From positions 3,038,001 to 3,102,000 of the forward strand of contig NZ_QYUQ01000002.1 of the NCBI RefSeq assembly GCF_003590835.1: 64,000 bases of DNA. The letters run 5' to 3'. Positions within the stretch are counted from its first letter, which is position 1. Each line of letters begins with the position of its first letter. Both the position numbers and the translations under genes were made by a program. This stretch comes from Noviherbaspirillum sedimenti. GTDB lineage: Bacteria > Pseudomonadota > Gammaproteobacteria > Burkholderiales > Burkholderiaceae_D. The notes beneath the pieces are model-generated. The model saw only the letters and a program-made list of their open reading frames with translations, was not told the DNA's origin and did not search any database. Below are positions 8,221 to 16,543 of the stretch, in pieces.

Positions 8221-10410
8221 TCAGGCTGCGCCCTTGTCGCGCATGACTTGTTTGAGACCCTCGACCACTTCCTCGGTGCGCGCCGCAGCGGCGCGTTCCA
8301 GCACCTTGGAAATACTCGGCGAAGCTTCGCTGCCGGAAACGCGTTGCACCGGCTGGTCCAGCCAGTCGAAGTAGCGGCGCTGGATTTCATCGGCCAGCCA
8401 GCCGCCGTAGGAAGTGCCGATCGAGCCCTGCTCGACGATCAGCACATTGTTGGTCTTTTTGATGCTGGCTTCGATGGTGTCCCAGTCGATGCTGGCGCGG
8501 TCCAGCCAGCGCAGGTCGACCACCTCGGCATCGATGCCGGTCTGCTCCACTGCTTCCAGTGTGTGCGCTACCATCGACAGATAAGTCAGCACCGTCACTT
8601 CGGCGCCAGCGCGGCGCACGGCGGCCTTGCCGAACGGGATCTGGTAATCGAAGTCTTCCACCGGCGCGATGCCCGACGCGTTGTACAGGTCGACGTGCTC
8701 GATCACCAGCACCGGGTCTTTCAACGCCAGCGCCGCATTCATCAGGCCGACATAGTCGAACGGCGTGGAGGGGGCGACAATGCGCCAGCCCGGGCTGGTG
8801 GCGAAAATACCGGCCGGGTCCATCGAGTGTTGCGAGCCGTAGCCGGTGCCCATAGCCACCTTGGTGCGCAACACCAGCGGCACCTCGATATCGCCGCCGA
8901 ACATATGGCGCGCCTTGCCGATCTGGTTGAACACCTGGTCGGCCGCCACCCACATGAAATCCGGGTACATGAATTCGACCACTGGCTTGAAGCGGCCATC
9001 CATGGCCATGCCGCCACCGAGACCGACGAAAGCGTTTTCACTGATCGGCGTGCCGAGGGTGCGGTCGGGGAATTTATCTTTCAGGCCGCGGGTGGCGCCG
9101 TTGGTGCCGCCTTTCAGACGGTGCACGTCTTCGCCCATCACCACCACGCTGGGATCGACGCTCATGCGGCGGTCCATCACATCGGCCACCACATCGATGA
9201 ATTTTCGGGTATCGAGCTTGCCGGAAAAGCTGGCCTGCTCTTCGGTGCGGGCGCCGTTCAGCTCGGACAGGTCGCCGCGCACGCCGACGTTGCGGAAATC
9301 CGGGCTCGGCCAGAGTTCCGGGCGGATGCGCTTCTTGCCAGCCTTGCCGTTCGGATCGGCTTCGGTCAACGCCGCGACTGCCTTGGCCATCGATGCCTTG
9401 ATGCGGTTTCTGAGCGCCAGGATGCCGGCGGCATCGATCAGGCCGCGCTGCTGCATTTTGGTGCCGAGCAGTTCGAGCGGATCGCGCGTGCGCCAGCTCT
9501 GCTCTTCCTCGCGGGTACGATAGCCAAACGCGCTGCCGGGGAAACCGCCGTTCTGGTGGAAGAAGCGGTAGACATCGGCTTCGATCACGGTCGGGCCCTT
9601 GCCGGCGCGCATATGGGCCAGCGCCTCGTTCATCGCCAGGTACACTGCCAGCGGGTCCATGCCGTCAACCTTCCAGCTCGGAATGTTGAAAGCCAGGCCG
9701 CGCGCCGACAGGCGCGGTTCGGCAGTGGCTTCATTCACGGTCGTGGAAACCGCGTAGCCATTGTTTTCGATAAAGAAGCACAGCGGCAGTTTCCAGGCTG
9801 CGGCAAGATTCATGGTTTCCAGCACCGAGCCGATATTCACCGCGCCATCGCCGAAATAGGACACCGCCACCGCATCGGTGCCGGCATGCTTGTGCGCCCA
9901 GGCAGCGCCTGCCGCCAGCGGCACGCCGCCGCCGACGATGGCGTTGGTGCCGAGCGCGCCCGCTTCTTCCCAGCGCAAATGCATGGAGCCGCCGCGGCCG
10001 CTGCAAAAGCCTTGCGCCAGGCCGAGAATTTCCGCCAGCGTGCGCTGCAAGAGCGTGTCGATTTCCGGCGTCAGTTCGGCTTGCGGATCGATGCCGTTGG
10101 GCGTGAGATAACCCAGCGCCTTGGCCAGAAACTGATGGTGGCCGCGGTGCGAGCCGTTGACCTGGTCGGCCGCCGTCAGCGGCACGATGGAACCTGCGGC
10201 GCCGCCTTCCTGGCCGATGGCAGAGTGGGCCGGGCCGTGCACCAGGCCATCCATGGCCAGTTCCAGCACGACTTCTTCAAACGCGCGGATCAGGTGCGCG
10301 TGGGTGAGCAGCGTGCCGAGTACAGCCGGGTCGGCGGCTGCCCAGTCGGCATCGGTGGTGCGCAATTCGACCCAGTTGGACGCCGGGACGAGTGCAATAT
10401 GGTCTGACAT
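8221..10410 (-). CDS. Fused alpha-beta E1 of a 2-oxoacid (acetoin-type) dehydrogenase complex
   Basis: 729 residues from the ATG at 10410, with GGAG nine bases upstream. The N-terminal half is an E1-alpha: HRGHHQFLAKAL, SGRGGSMHL, and the thiamine-diphosphate motif GDGAVNIG (187-194) ending in ENNGYAVST. The C-terminal half is an E1-beta: VVMGEDVHRLKGGTNGATRG, then ENAFVGLGGGMAMDGRFKPV and YGSQHSMDP. Alpha and beta are separate chains in most acetoin and branched-chain complexes, so this is a natural fusion. The enzyme decarboxylates a 2-oxo acid (or cleaves an acyloin) and acylates the E2 lipoyl group. It follows the SDR gene by 40 bp and precedes the VOC gene by 16 bp. Confidence 0.9.
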   Translation of the reverse strand: MSDHIALVPASNWVELRTTDADWAAADPAVLGTLLTHAHLIRAFEEVVLELAMDGLVHGPAHSAIGQEGGAAGSIVPLTAADQVNGSHRGHHQFLAKALGYLTPNGIDPQAELTPEIDTLLQRTLAEILGLAQGFCSGRGGSMHLRWEEAGALGTNAIVGGGVPLAAGAAWAHKHAGTDAVAVSYFGDGAVNIGSVLETMNLAAAWKLPLCFFIENNGYAVSTTVNEATAEPRLSARGLAFNIPSWKVDGMDPLAVYLAMNEALAHMRAGKGPTVIEADVYRFFHQNGGFPGSAFGYRTREEEQSWRTRDPLELLGTKMQQRGLIDAAGILALRNRIKASMAKAVAALTEADPNGKAGKKRIRPELWPSPDFRNVGVRGDLSELNGARTEEQASFSGKLDTRKFIDVVADVMDRRMSVDPSVVVMGEDVHRLKGGTNGATRGLKDKFPDRTLGTPISENAFVGLGGGMAMDGRFKPVVEFMYPDFMWVAADQVFNQIGKARHMFGGDIEVPLVLRTKVAMGTGYGSQHSMDPAGIFATSPGWRIVAPSTPFDYVGLMNAALALKDPVLVIEHVDLYNASGIAPVEDFDYQIPFGKAAVRRAGAEVTVLTYLSMVAHTLEAVEQTGIDAEVVDLRWLDRASIDWDTIEASIKKTNNVLIVEQGSIGTSYGGWLADEIQRRYFDWLDQPVQRVSGSEASPSISKVLERAAAARTEEVVEGLKQVMRDKGAA

Positions 10411-10450
10411 GGTGCCAATCTCCAGATAGAGGATATGAATTAGGTTGGAT

Positions 10451-11296
10451 TCAGATGTAGCTGTAAGCGGACCAGCCGCCGTCGGCGACGATGGCCTGGC
10501 CATTGATGTAGGCGGCGCTGTCGGACGCCAGGAACAGCGCCAGCGTGGCGATTTCGTGGGTCTTGCCGAGGCGGCGCGCCGGCGTGCGGGCGATCAGGGC
10601 GTCAAAATCCATGCGGCCGGTGCGCACCAGCTCGTCGGTCAGCGCTGTCTGCACGTAGCCGGGCGCAAGTGCATTCACGCGCAGGCCGGACGGCGCCCAT
10701 TCCACCGCCAGCACCTTGGTCAGCATCACCACCGCGGCCTTGCTCGAGCAATAGGCGGCGCGTTCTGGCGCGGCCACCGTGCCATACATCGAGGCGGTAT
10801 TGAGGATCACGCCGCTGCCCTGGGCAATCATGCGGCGCGCCGCCGACTGCGCGCAATAGAAGGCGCCGTTGAGATTGATGTCGATGGCGCGGCGCCAGTC
10901 GGCGGCGGCCAGCTCCAGCGTCGGCTTGTTCATCGAAATGCCGGCGTTATTGAGCAGCACGTCGATGCGGCCGAAGCGCGCCTGCGCGGCGGCGACGGCG
11001 TTTTCCACGGCAACGTCGTCAGTGATCGATGCCACGACGGTTTCGACTTCGATGCCTGGCCAGGTTTGCTGCAGTTCCTGCTGCGCCTTGTTCAACAGCT
11101 CGGCATTGATGTCGAGCAGCGCCAGGCGCGCACCATTGACGGCAAAGGCATCTGCCATCGCACGGCCGATGCCGCTGCCCGCGCCGGTGATGAAGACCAC
11201 CTTGCCGGCCAGGTCGGAAAAATTCTTGTATTGCACTTCTGCATGCAACGCATGGGCGTCGATGTCTTTTTGCGTGGTGTCTTGGACGTTGCTCAT
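10451..11296 (-). CDS. Short-chain dehydrogenase/reductase (SDR)
   Basis: A 281-residue classical SDR with a longer N-terminal extension than usual (about 30 residues before the nucleotide fold). TGAGSGIGRAMADAF is the Rossmann glycine motif, NNAGISMNKP the conserved NNAG, and YCSSKAAVVMLTK the catalytic Tyr-x3-Lys (Y and K present, preceded by NTASMYG with the Ser). The C-terminus VADGGWSAY closes the family pattern. It likely oxidises a secondary alcohol with NAD(P)+. Its ATG overlaps the stop of the LivF gene by four bases (ATGA), so it is translationally coupled to the importer, which argues that it acts on the imported compound or an early product. Confidence 0.88.
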   Translation of the reverse strand: MSNVQDTTQKDIDAHALHAEVQYKNFSDLAGKVVFITGAGSGIGRAMADAFAVNGARLALLDINAELLNKAQQELQQTWPGIEVETVVASITDDVAVENAVAAAQARFGRIDVLLNNAGISMNKPTLELAAADWRRAIDINLNGAFYCAQSAARRMIAQGSGVILNTASMYGTVAAPERAAYCSSKAAVVMLTKVLAVEWAPSGLRVNALAPGYVQTALTDELVRTGRMDFDALIARTPARRLGKTHEIATLALFLASDSAAYINGQAIVADGGWSAYSYI

Positions 11297-12021
11297 ACTG
11301 CCAGCCAGTCTTTCAGGAGTTGCGGATTGCCGGTCAGTTCATCCGGGGTGCCGCGAAACACAATGTGTCCGTGGCCCAGCAGGCAAACGCCGGTGGAAAT
11401 TTTCATGGCGATGGTCAGCTTCTGTTCGATCAGCACCACGGAGACGCCGCGCCGGTGGATTTCCTGGATCGCCTCGCCCACCACTGTGACGATCTTCGGC
11501 GCCAGACCTTCGGTCGGCTCGTCGATCAGGATCACTTTCGGGTTGCCGAGCAGGGAGCGACACATGGTCAGCATTTGCTGCTCGCCGCCGGAGAGGTTGC
11601 CGGCGCGCGTACTGCGGCGTTCCTTCAAGCGCGGAAAAAAATCGAACATTTGCTCGACGGTCCACTTGGGCGCATCGTCGTGGCCGGGCTGCATGCCCAT
11701 CTGCAGGTTCTCGTCCACCGTCAGGTTGCCGAACACTTCGCGTTCTTCCGGCACGAAGGAGATGCCGGCGCGGCTGATCGTGTAGGGCCGCTGGCCGGCG
11801 AGGTCGCGGCCGTCCAGCAGCACCTGGCCGCCGGTCGGCGGCACCAGGCCCATGATGGCGCGCGCCGTGGTGGAGCGGCCCGAACCGTTGCGGCCCAGGA
11901 GGCTGATCACCTCGCCGCGGCCGACATCGAAAGAAACGCCCTGCAGGATATGGCTCTTGCCATAGTGCGCATGCAAATCCCTGACTTGCAAAAGCGGCGT
12001 GGATTGCTTGGTCTGGCTCAT
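11293..12021 (-). CDS. livF: LivF-type ABC transporter ATPase with an Arg in place of the Walker A Lys
   Basis: 242 residues from the ATG at 12021, which overlaps the stop of the preceding ATPase gene (ATGA). It carries the signature NLSGGEQQMLTMCRSLLG, Walker B VILIDEPTEGLAP and switch His-region IEQKLTIAM typical of LivF. The Walker A reads GRNGSGRSTT: the Lys found in nearly all ABC ATPases is replaced by Arg, read clearly from the DNA at about 11890. The protein pairs with the LivG-type ATPase encoded next to it to power an importer of the hydrophobic amino acid/amide family. Whether this site hydrolyses ATP normally is uncertain; the partner site is canonical. Confidence 0.92.
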   Translation of the reverse strand: MSQTKQSTPLLQVRDLHAHYGKSHILQGVSFDVGRGEVISLLGRNGSGRSTTARAIMGLVPPTGGQVLLDGRDLAGQRPYTISRAGISFVPEEREVFGNLTVDENLQMGMQPGHDDAPKWTVEQMFDFFPRLKERRSTRAGNLSGGEQQMLTMCRSLLGNPKVILIDEPTEGLAPKIVTVVGEAIQEIHRRGVSVVLIEQKLTIAMKISTGVCLLGHGHIVFRGTPDELTGNPQLLKDWLAV

Positions 12022-12797
12022 GCCGCCACCTCCGTGCCCAGATAGGCTTCCTGTACCTGTTTGTTGTTGCGGATGTTTTCCGGCGTGTCGGTGGCAACCA
12101 CCTGGCCGTACACCAGCACGCTGATGCGGTCGCACAGCGAAAACACCACGTCCATGTCGTGCTCGACGATCATCAGGGTGCGGCCCGCCGTCAGCTCGCG
12201 CAGCAGGTCCACCGTGTAGTCGGTTTCCTCGCGCGACATGCCGGCCATCGGCTCGTCCAGCAGCAGCACCTTGGGGTCGGAGGCCAGCGTCATGCCAATC
12301 TCCAGCGAGCGCTGCTCGGAATACGACAGCTCGCCGCCCAGCGTGTCGCGGTGGCGCGTCAGGCGCACCTGCTCCAGCAACTGCTCGGTCAGCTCGCGCA
12401 CCTTGACGTAGCCGGCGATCGGCCGCCACAGGGTGTACTGCATGCCGAAGCGCTGCATGACGCCCAGGCGCAGGTTTTCGTACACCGACAGCTTGGGGAA
12501 GATGTTGGTGATCTGGAACGAGCGCGCCAGCCCGAGGTGGTTGATCTTTTCCGCCGGCAGGCCGCTGATGAGCTGCTGGCCCAGCCTGATCTCGCCCGAA
12601 CTGGGCTTGAACTGGCCGGAGATCAGGTGGAACACGGTCGACTTGCCGGCGCCGTTGGGGCCGATGATGGCATGCCGCTCGCCTTCGAACAACTCCAGGT
12701 TGACGCCGCGGATGATGTGCGCCTCGCCGAAGGATTTATTGACGTCGCGCAGCGACAGCGCAATCGGTCTGACTTGATTGTGGACTTGCGTGCTCAT
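12018..12797 (-). CDS. livG: LivG-type ABC transporter ATPase
   Basis: 259 residues from the ATG at 12797, overlapping the LivM-type stop by four bases; the longer frame to 13103 is out-of-gene noise. Walker A IIGPNGAGKSTVF is canonical, the family segment LGLARSFQITNIFPKLSVYE is strongly LivG-like, the signature is LSYSEQRSLEIGMTLA, and Walker B is VLLLDEPMAGMS followed by the switch EHDMDVVF. It is the second ATPase of the importer. The tight ATGA overlaps on both sides place it in one translationally coupled unit, livM-livG-livF-SDR. Confidence 0.93.
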   Translation of the reverse strand: MSTQVHNQVRPIALSLRDVNKSFGEAHIIRGVNLELFEGERHAIIGPNGAGKSTVFHLISGQFKPSSGEIRLGQQLISGLPAEKINHLGLARSFQITNIFPKLSVYENLRLGVMQRFGMQYTLWRPIAGYVKVRELTEQLLEQVRLTRHRDTLGGELSYSEQRSLEIGMTLASDPKVLLLDEPMAGMSREETDYTVDLLRELTAGRTLMIVEHDMDVVFSLCDRISVLVYGQVVATDTPENIRNNKQVQEAYLGTEVAA

Positions 12798-14092
12798 GCC
12801 GCCTCCCCGTCGTTGAGCGCTTGCCAGCGGGCGCTGGTGAATTTCAGAATCGCGATGCCGATCGCCAGCAGCGCCAGCGGCAACAGCCAGGTCGTGACGG
12901 CGCCGGGCAGCCAGGCGCGGCCGAACAGCTGGATTGCCGGCCAGGCCTGGCCGGCCACCAGCAGGAACTGGTAATCGTCGGCCAGCGCGCGCTGCAGCAG
13001 TTCGACGATGAAGACCACGCCGGCGGCGCTCACCAGGGTGCCGGCGGTCCAGCCCAGCATGTAGCGCAGCAGGGTCGCGGCGGACTGCTTGCTGCCCTGC
13101 CACCAGACGGCGATGCCCGACAGGCCGGACGGCAGGAACATCATCACCGCGACGAAGATGATGCCCTGGTACAGCAGCCAGGAGCGCGTCAGGTCGGAAA
13201 CCGCGTAGCCGAAGAAGGTCATCACCGCCGCACCCAGCGCCGGGCCGAAGAACACGCCGACGCCGCCGATGTAGGAATTGAGTACCACTTCGGACGACAG
13301 GCGCACTTCAAACAGCGAGTAATTGGCCGCTTCGTTGCTCATGGCCAGCAGACCGCCGGCGATGCCGGCGAAGGTGGCCGAGATCACGAACACCATCACG
13401 CGCGCCATGTGCACGTTATAGCCGAGGAACTTCAGGCGGTGCGCATTTTCGCGCAGGCCCAGCGTCAGGCGGCCGAGCGGCGTGCGCGTGAAGAAATACA
13501 GCAGGGCCAGCGACACCACCACCCAGGCCAGGGTCAGGTAATACACCTCGGTGGGCGTGCCGAAGGTAAAGCCCCAGGCCGGCATGCGCATGGAAGGCAC
13601 GCCGCCTTCACCGCCGAAAACACTTTTCAGATGCGGCGCCAGGGCGTGCAGCAGTTCCGCCAGCGCCAGCGTGATCATCGAAAAATACACGCCGCTGCGC
13701 TTGGTCGAGAACCAGCCGGCGACCAGGCCGATGAGGGCGCCGCCGATGGCGCCGAAGATCGGCAGCAGCGGCGTCGGCAGCAGGCCCTGGCCGGAGAACG
13801 CATTCATCGCGTGCAGAGTGGCGAAAGCGCCGATGCCATAGTAGGCGCAGTGGCCGAAGGACAGCATGCCGCCCTGGCCGGCCAGCACGTTGAAGGCGCT
13901 GGCGAACAGCGCCGCGATCAGCATCTGGATGGCGGCATTGAGCAGCGACGGCGACAGAAAGCCCGGCATCGCCACCAACAGGATCAGCAACGCCGCCACC
14001 AGGATCTTCGGCAGCATTGGCAGGCCCGCTGGCCGGGCCGCAGCGGCCGGCGCGACGGCGACCTTGTCGAGCGAATTGTTCATCGTGTTCAT
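12794..14092 (-). CDS. livM: LivM-type ABC transporter permease
   Basis: A 432-residue polytopic membrane protein. The core from about residue 28 to 330 has the LivM pattern: ALFASAFNVLAGQGGMLSFG, the AYYGIGAFATLHAM segment, and GLRENAHRLKFLGYNVHMAR (the cytoplasmic EAA-like loop contacting the ATPase). After the expected end at about 335 (FLPSGLSGIAVWW) the protein continues for about 95 residues with two further hydrophobic stretches, so it is longer than typical LivM (about 330-360 residues). It forms the inner-membrane channel with LivH. It overlaps the livH stop and livG start by ATGA junctions. Confidence 0.92.
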   Translation of the reverse strand: MNTMNNSLDKVAVAPAAAARPAGLPMLPKILVAALLILLVAMPGFLSPSLLNAAIQMLIAALFASAFNVLAGQGGMLSFGHCAYYGIGAFATLHAMNAFSGQGLLPTPLLPIFGAIGGALIGLVAGWFSTKRSGVYFSMITLALAELLHALAPHLKSVFGGEGGVPSMRMPAWGFTFGTPTEVYYLTLAWVVVSLALLYFFTRTPLGRLTLGLRENAHRLKFLGYNVHMARVMVFVISATFAGIAGGLLAMSNEAANYSLFEVRLSSEVVLNSYIGGVGVFFGPALGAAVMTFFGYAVSDLTRSWLLYQGIIFVAVMMFLPSGLSGIAVWWQGSKQSAATLLRYMLGWTAGTLVSAAGVVFIVELLQRALADDYQFLLVAGQAWPAIQLFGRAWLPGAVTTWLLPLALLAIGIAILKFTSARWQALNDGEAA

Positions 14093-15030
14093 TCCTTTTC
14101 TCCCATCAGGCCGGACGGACGCACCAGCAGCACCAGCAACATCAGTGCAAACGGAATCGTCGCTGCCAGCGAAGATACTTTCAGCGTCAGCAAACCGCCG
14201 ACTTGTTGCGCCCAGTCGCCGGCGCCGACATACGCCAGCAGGTCGGCGGCGCTCAAGTCGATGCCGACGGCGAACGACGAGATCAGGCCGATCAGGATCG
14301 ATGCCACCATGGCGCCTCCCAGCGAACCGAGGCCGCCGATGACCACCACCACGAACACCAGCACGCCCAGTTCCAGCGCCATGTTGGGATTGGTGGTGTA
14401 GAAGGCGCCGGCCACCGCGCCGGCCAGGCCGGCGAGCGCAGCACCGACGCCGAACACGCCCATGAACACCAGCGGCACGTTATGGCCGAGCGCCTCGGCC
14501 ATCTTCGGCCGGTAGATCGCCGAGCGCACCACGATGCCGACGCGGGTGCGCGACAGCAGCAGGAAGATCAGGCCGAACATCAGCAGCGAGATCACGCCCA
14601 TCATCAGGCGGTAGAACGGGTAATCGGTGCCGAACAGCTGGAACGCAGCGAAGTTCAGCGATGCCGGCACCTGGTAATTGACCGGATAGTTGCCGAAAAA
14701 TAGCTTGATCACCTCGGCGATGATGAAGGACAGGCCGAAGGTCACCAGCAATTCATGCGCGTGGCCGTACTTGTGCACGCGTCGCAGGAAAACGCGCTCG
14801 ACGACGACGCCGAGGAAGCCGACGATGATCGGCGCAATGATGATCGCAGGCCAGAAGCCGATCACCTTCTGCAGGCTGTACGCCAGGTAGGCGCCGATCA
14901 TGTAAAAGGAGGTGTGGGCGAAGTTGAGCACGCCCATCATGCCGAAGATCAGGGTCAGGCCGGCCGAAACCATGAACAGCAGCAAGCCGTAAATGGTGCC
15001 GTTGATCAGCGATACAGTGAAGAATTCCAT
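14089..15030 (-). CDS. livH: LivH-type ABC transporter permease
   Basis: 313 residues, starting at MEFFTVSLINGTIYGLLLF (ATG at 15030, GGAATA upstream); the in-frame ATG at 15072 would add a charged, non-hydrophobic leader. The segments LTLIFGMMGVLNFAHTSFYM and VVRSAIYRPKMAEALGHNV are typical of LivH, as is VVVIGGLGSLGGAMVASILI near the C-terminus. It forms the permease heterodimer with the following LivM. It is separated from livK by 150 bp that contain two strong hairpins. Confidence 0.93.
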   Translation of the reverse strand: MEFFTVSLINGTIYGLLLFMVSAGLTLIFGMMGVLNFAHTSFYMIGAYLAYSLQKVIGFWPAIIIAPIIVGFLGVVVERVFLRRVHKYGHAHELLVTFGLSFIIAEVIKLFFGNYPVNYQVPASLNFAAFQLFGTDYPFYRLMMGVISLLMFGLIFLLLSRTRVGIVVRSAIYRPKMAEALGHNVPLVFMGVFGVGAALAGLAGAVAGAFYTTNPNMALELGVLVFVVVVIGGLGSLGGAMVASILIGLISSFAVGIDLSAADLLAYVGAGDWAQQVGGLLTLKVSSLAATIPFALMLLVLLVRPSGLMGEKE

Positions 15031-15048
15031 GAGCTTATTCCAGAATGT

Positions 15049-15067
15049 GCGGGGAATCGGACCCCGC
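15049..15067 (-). other. Hairpin just upstream of the livH-type gene
   Basis: GCGGGG (15049-15054) and CCCCGC (15062-15067) form a six-pair GC stem with a seven-base loop in the livK-livH intercistronic region. It ends about 18 bases before the livH start codon on the transcript and could affect livH translation or mRNA decay. No T-run follows. Confidence 0.45.
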
Positions 15068-15135
15068 GCCACGCATTCCCTGCGCAGCAGAACTTTCCAG
15101 GCGGTGGCAGGCCGATGGCGCCGCCGCCTCGTCGC

Positions 15136-15168
15136 GGCGCGCGCCGTGCCATGTCACGGACGCGCGCC
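15136..15168 (-). other. Strong intercistronic hairpin after livK-type gene
   Basis: The arms 15136-15148 and 15155-15168 pair over 13 positions with a single bulged base and a six-base loop. The structure begins 12 bases after the livK stop. No T-run follows, so it is better read as a stabiliser or attenuator that lets the solute-binding protein be made in excess of the membrane parts than as a full terminator. That role is inference from similar operons. Confidence 0.5.
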
Positions 15169-15180
15169 TTTCACAGCGCC

Positions 15181-16413
15181 TTAGGAGGGGCGCTGCATAT
15201 TGCAGGATGCCTGCACCGGGTTGGCGGCTTCGCTGGCGCTGAAGGTCTTGACGACCTTGTAGCCCATGTCGGTGCCGTCAACCTTGAACTTGGCGCCCTT
15301 GTCGACGCGCGAGACGACCATCGGCAACTGGACCTGGTGGTCGGCCGCGCGCATCGTCACTTCGCCCATCGGCCCCATGATCTTGGCCTTTTCCAGGTTC
15401 TTGGCCAGTTCGGTGACATTGATGCTGTCGCCGGCAGGCTTGGTTTCCTTCAGTGCCACCGCCAGCATTTGCATGCCGACGATGGTCTGCGGTTCGATGA
15501 AGGCCGGGTAGTGGCCGGTCTTGGCCTTGTATTCATTGCCGAATTTTTCGGATTCCTTGTTGGCCTCGACGTTGTAGGTATGCGAGACGTAGTGGCCCAG
15601 CGCAGTGTCGCCAGCATTGCCGATATTGCCCGGCTGATCCAGGAACACGGTGCCGAACCTGGTCTTCAGGCCGGCCGCGCGGGTCGCCTTCATCAGCAGC
15701 AGCAGGTCGTTGGACCAGTTGCCGGTCAGCACGGAATCCGCGCCGCTGGCCTTGATCTTGGCGACGTAAGGCGCAAAATCCTGGATCTTGTTGACGTCAT
15801 GCAACGTGCTTTCGACCACGGTGTAGCCGCCCGCAGCCGCGTTGTCCTTGACCGCCTTGTCCACGTCCATGCCCCAGGAATAGTTCTGGTTCATCGCATA
15901 GACCTTGGCGCCCAGCGCCTTGGCTTCCTTCATTGCCGGCACCAGGGTCTTGATGCGCATGATGGCGTTGGTGGTGAAGCGGAAGTGGTAGAAGTGGCAC
16001 TTGTCGCCGGTCAGCTCGAGCGCTTCGCCGCCCATGTTCAGGTACAGCACTTCCTTGCCGGGGTTGCGCAGGTTGTGCTTGCGCACGTCTTCGGTGATCT
16101 GGCCCGCCACGGCGGACGAGGAGCCCTGGATGATGATCTGGGCGCCGTCGGCAATTGCCGCCTTGACTTTATCGGAGGCGCCGGCGGTGCCGCCCTGGTT
16201 GTCGTACTCGGCAACGGCGATTGGCGCGCCGCTCCAGCCGCCGGCCGCATTCATGCGGTCGAGCTCAAACTTGATCGCAGTGCGGTACAGCAGGCCGGTG
16301 GAGGCTTGCGGGCCCGACAGCGTTTCCACCAGTGCCACCTTCAGCGGCGCCGCCTGCACTGCGCCTGCGGCAAACAGCGCGCAGATGGACAAGCTGATTT
16401 GTTTCTTTTTCAT
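15181..16413 (-). CDS. ABC transporter solute-binding protein, branched-chain amide family
   Basis: 410 residues with a clear Sec signal peptide (MKKKQISLSICALFAAGAVQA, cleavage after about residue 21). The mature protein begins APLKVALVETLSGPQASTG, the usual start of the periplasmic type I binding fold (Peripla_BP_6). The sequence DQPGNIGNAGDTALGHYVSH and YPAFIEPQTIVGMQMLA also fit. The ligand cannot be read from sequence: this family binds amino acids, amides, aromatic acids and many others. It is encoded directly upstream of livHMGF-type genes and 130 bp after the AroE-like gene. Confidence 0.92.
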   Translation of the reverse strand: MKKKQISLSICALFAAGAVQAAPLKVALVETLSGPQASTGLLYRTAIKFELDRMNAAGGWSGAPIAVAEYDNQGGTAGASDKVKAAIADGAQIIIQGSSSAVAGQITEDVRKHNLRNPGKEVLYLNMGGEALELTGDKCHFYHFRFTTNAIMRIKTLVPAMKEAKALGAKVYAMNQNYSWGMDVDKAVKDNAAAGGYTVVESTLHDVNKIQDFAPYVAKIKASGADSVLTGNWSNDLLLLMKATRAAGLKTRFGTVFLDQPGNIGNAGDTALGHYVSHTYNVEANKESEKFGNEYKAKTGHYPAFIEPQTIVGMQMLAVALKETKPAGDSINVTELAKNLEKAKIMGPMGEVTMRAADHQVQLPMVVSRVDKGAKFKVDGTDMGYKVVKTFSASEAANPVQASCNMQRPS

Positions 16414-16543
16414 TGAGATATCTCCATTATGGTTATGTCACACGATCAGGCACGGCGGTAATACCGACATCAAACCTGGATTAAAAAAGGCTTGCAGTTC
16501 AGGGTGTCACAAGCCGCGTTGCACTACTTTGTTGAAACTCTTG

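Noticed and set aside
8248..10407. Rightward frame of 719 codons over the E1 gene
   Set aside because: His- and Gly-rich antisense frame; the E1 thiamine and beta-domain motifs are on the other strand.
12821..16416. Rightward frames over livM, livH and livK-type genes
   Set aside because: Gln/His/Arg-rich composition with no domain; the opposite strand carries membrane and binding-protein genes with coupled starts.
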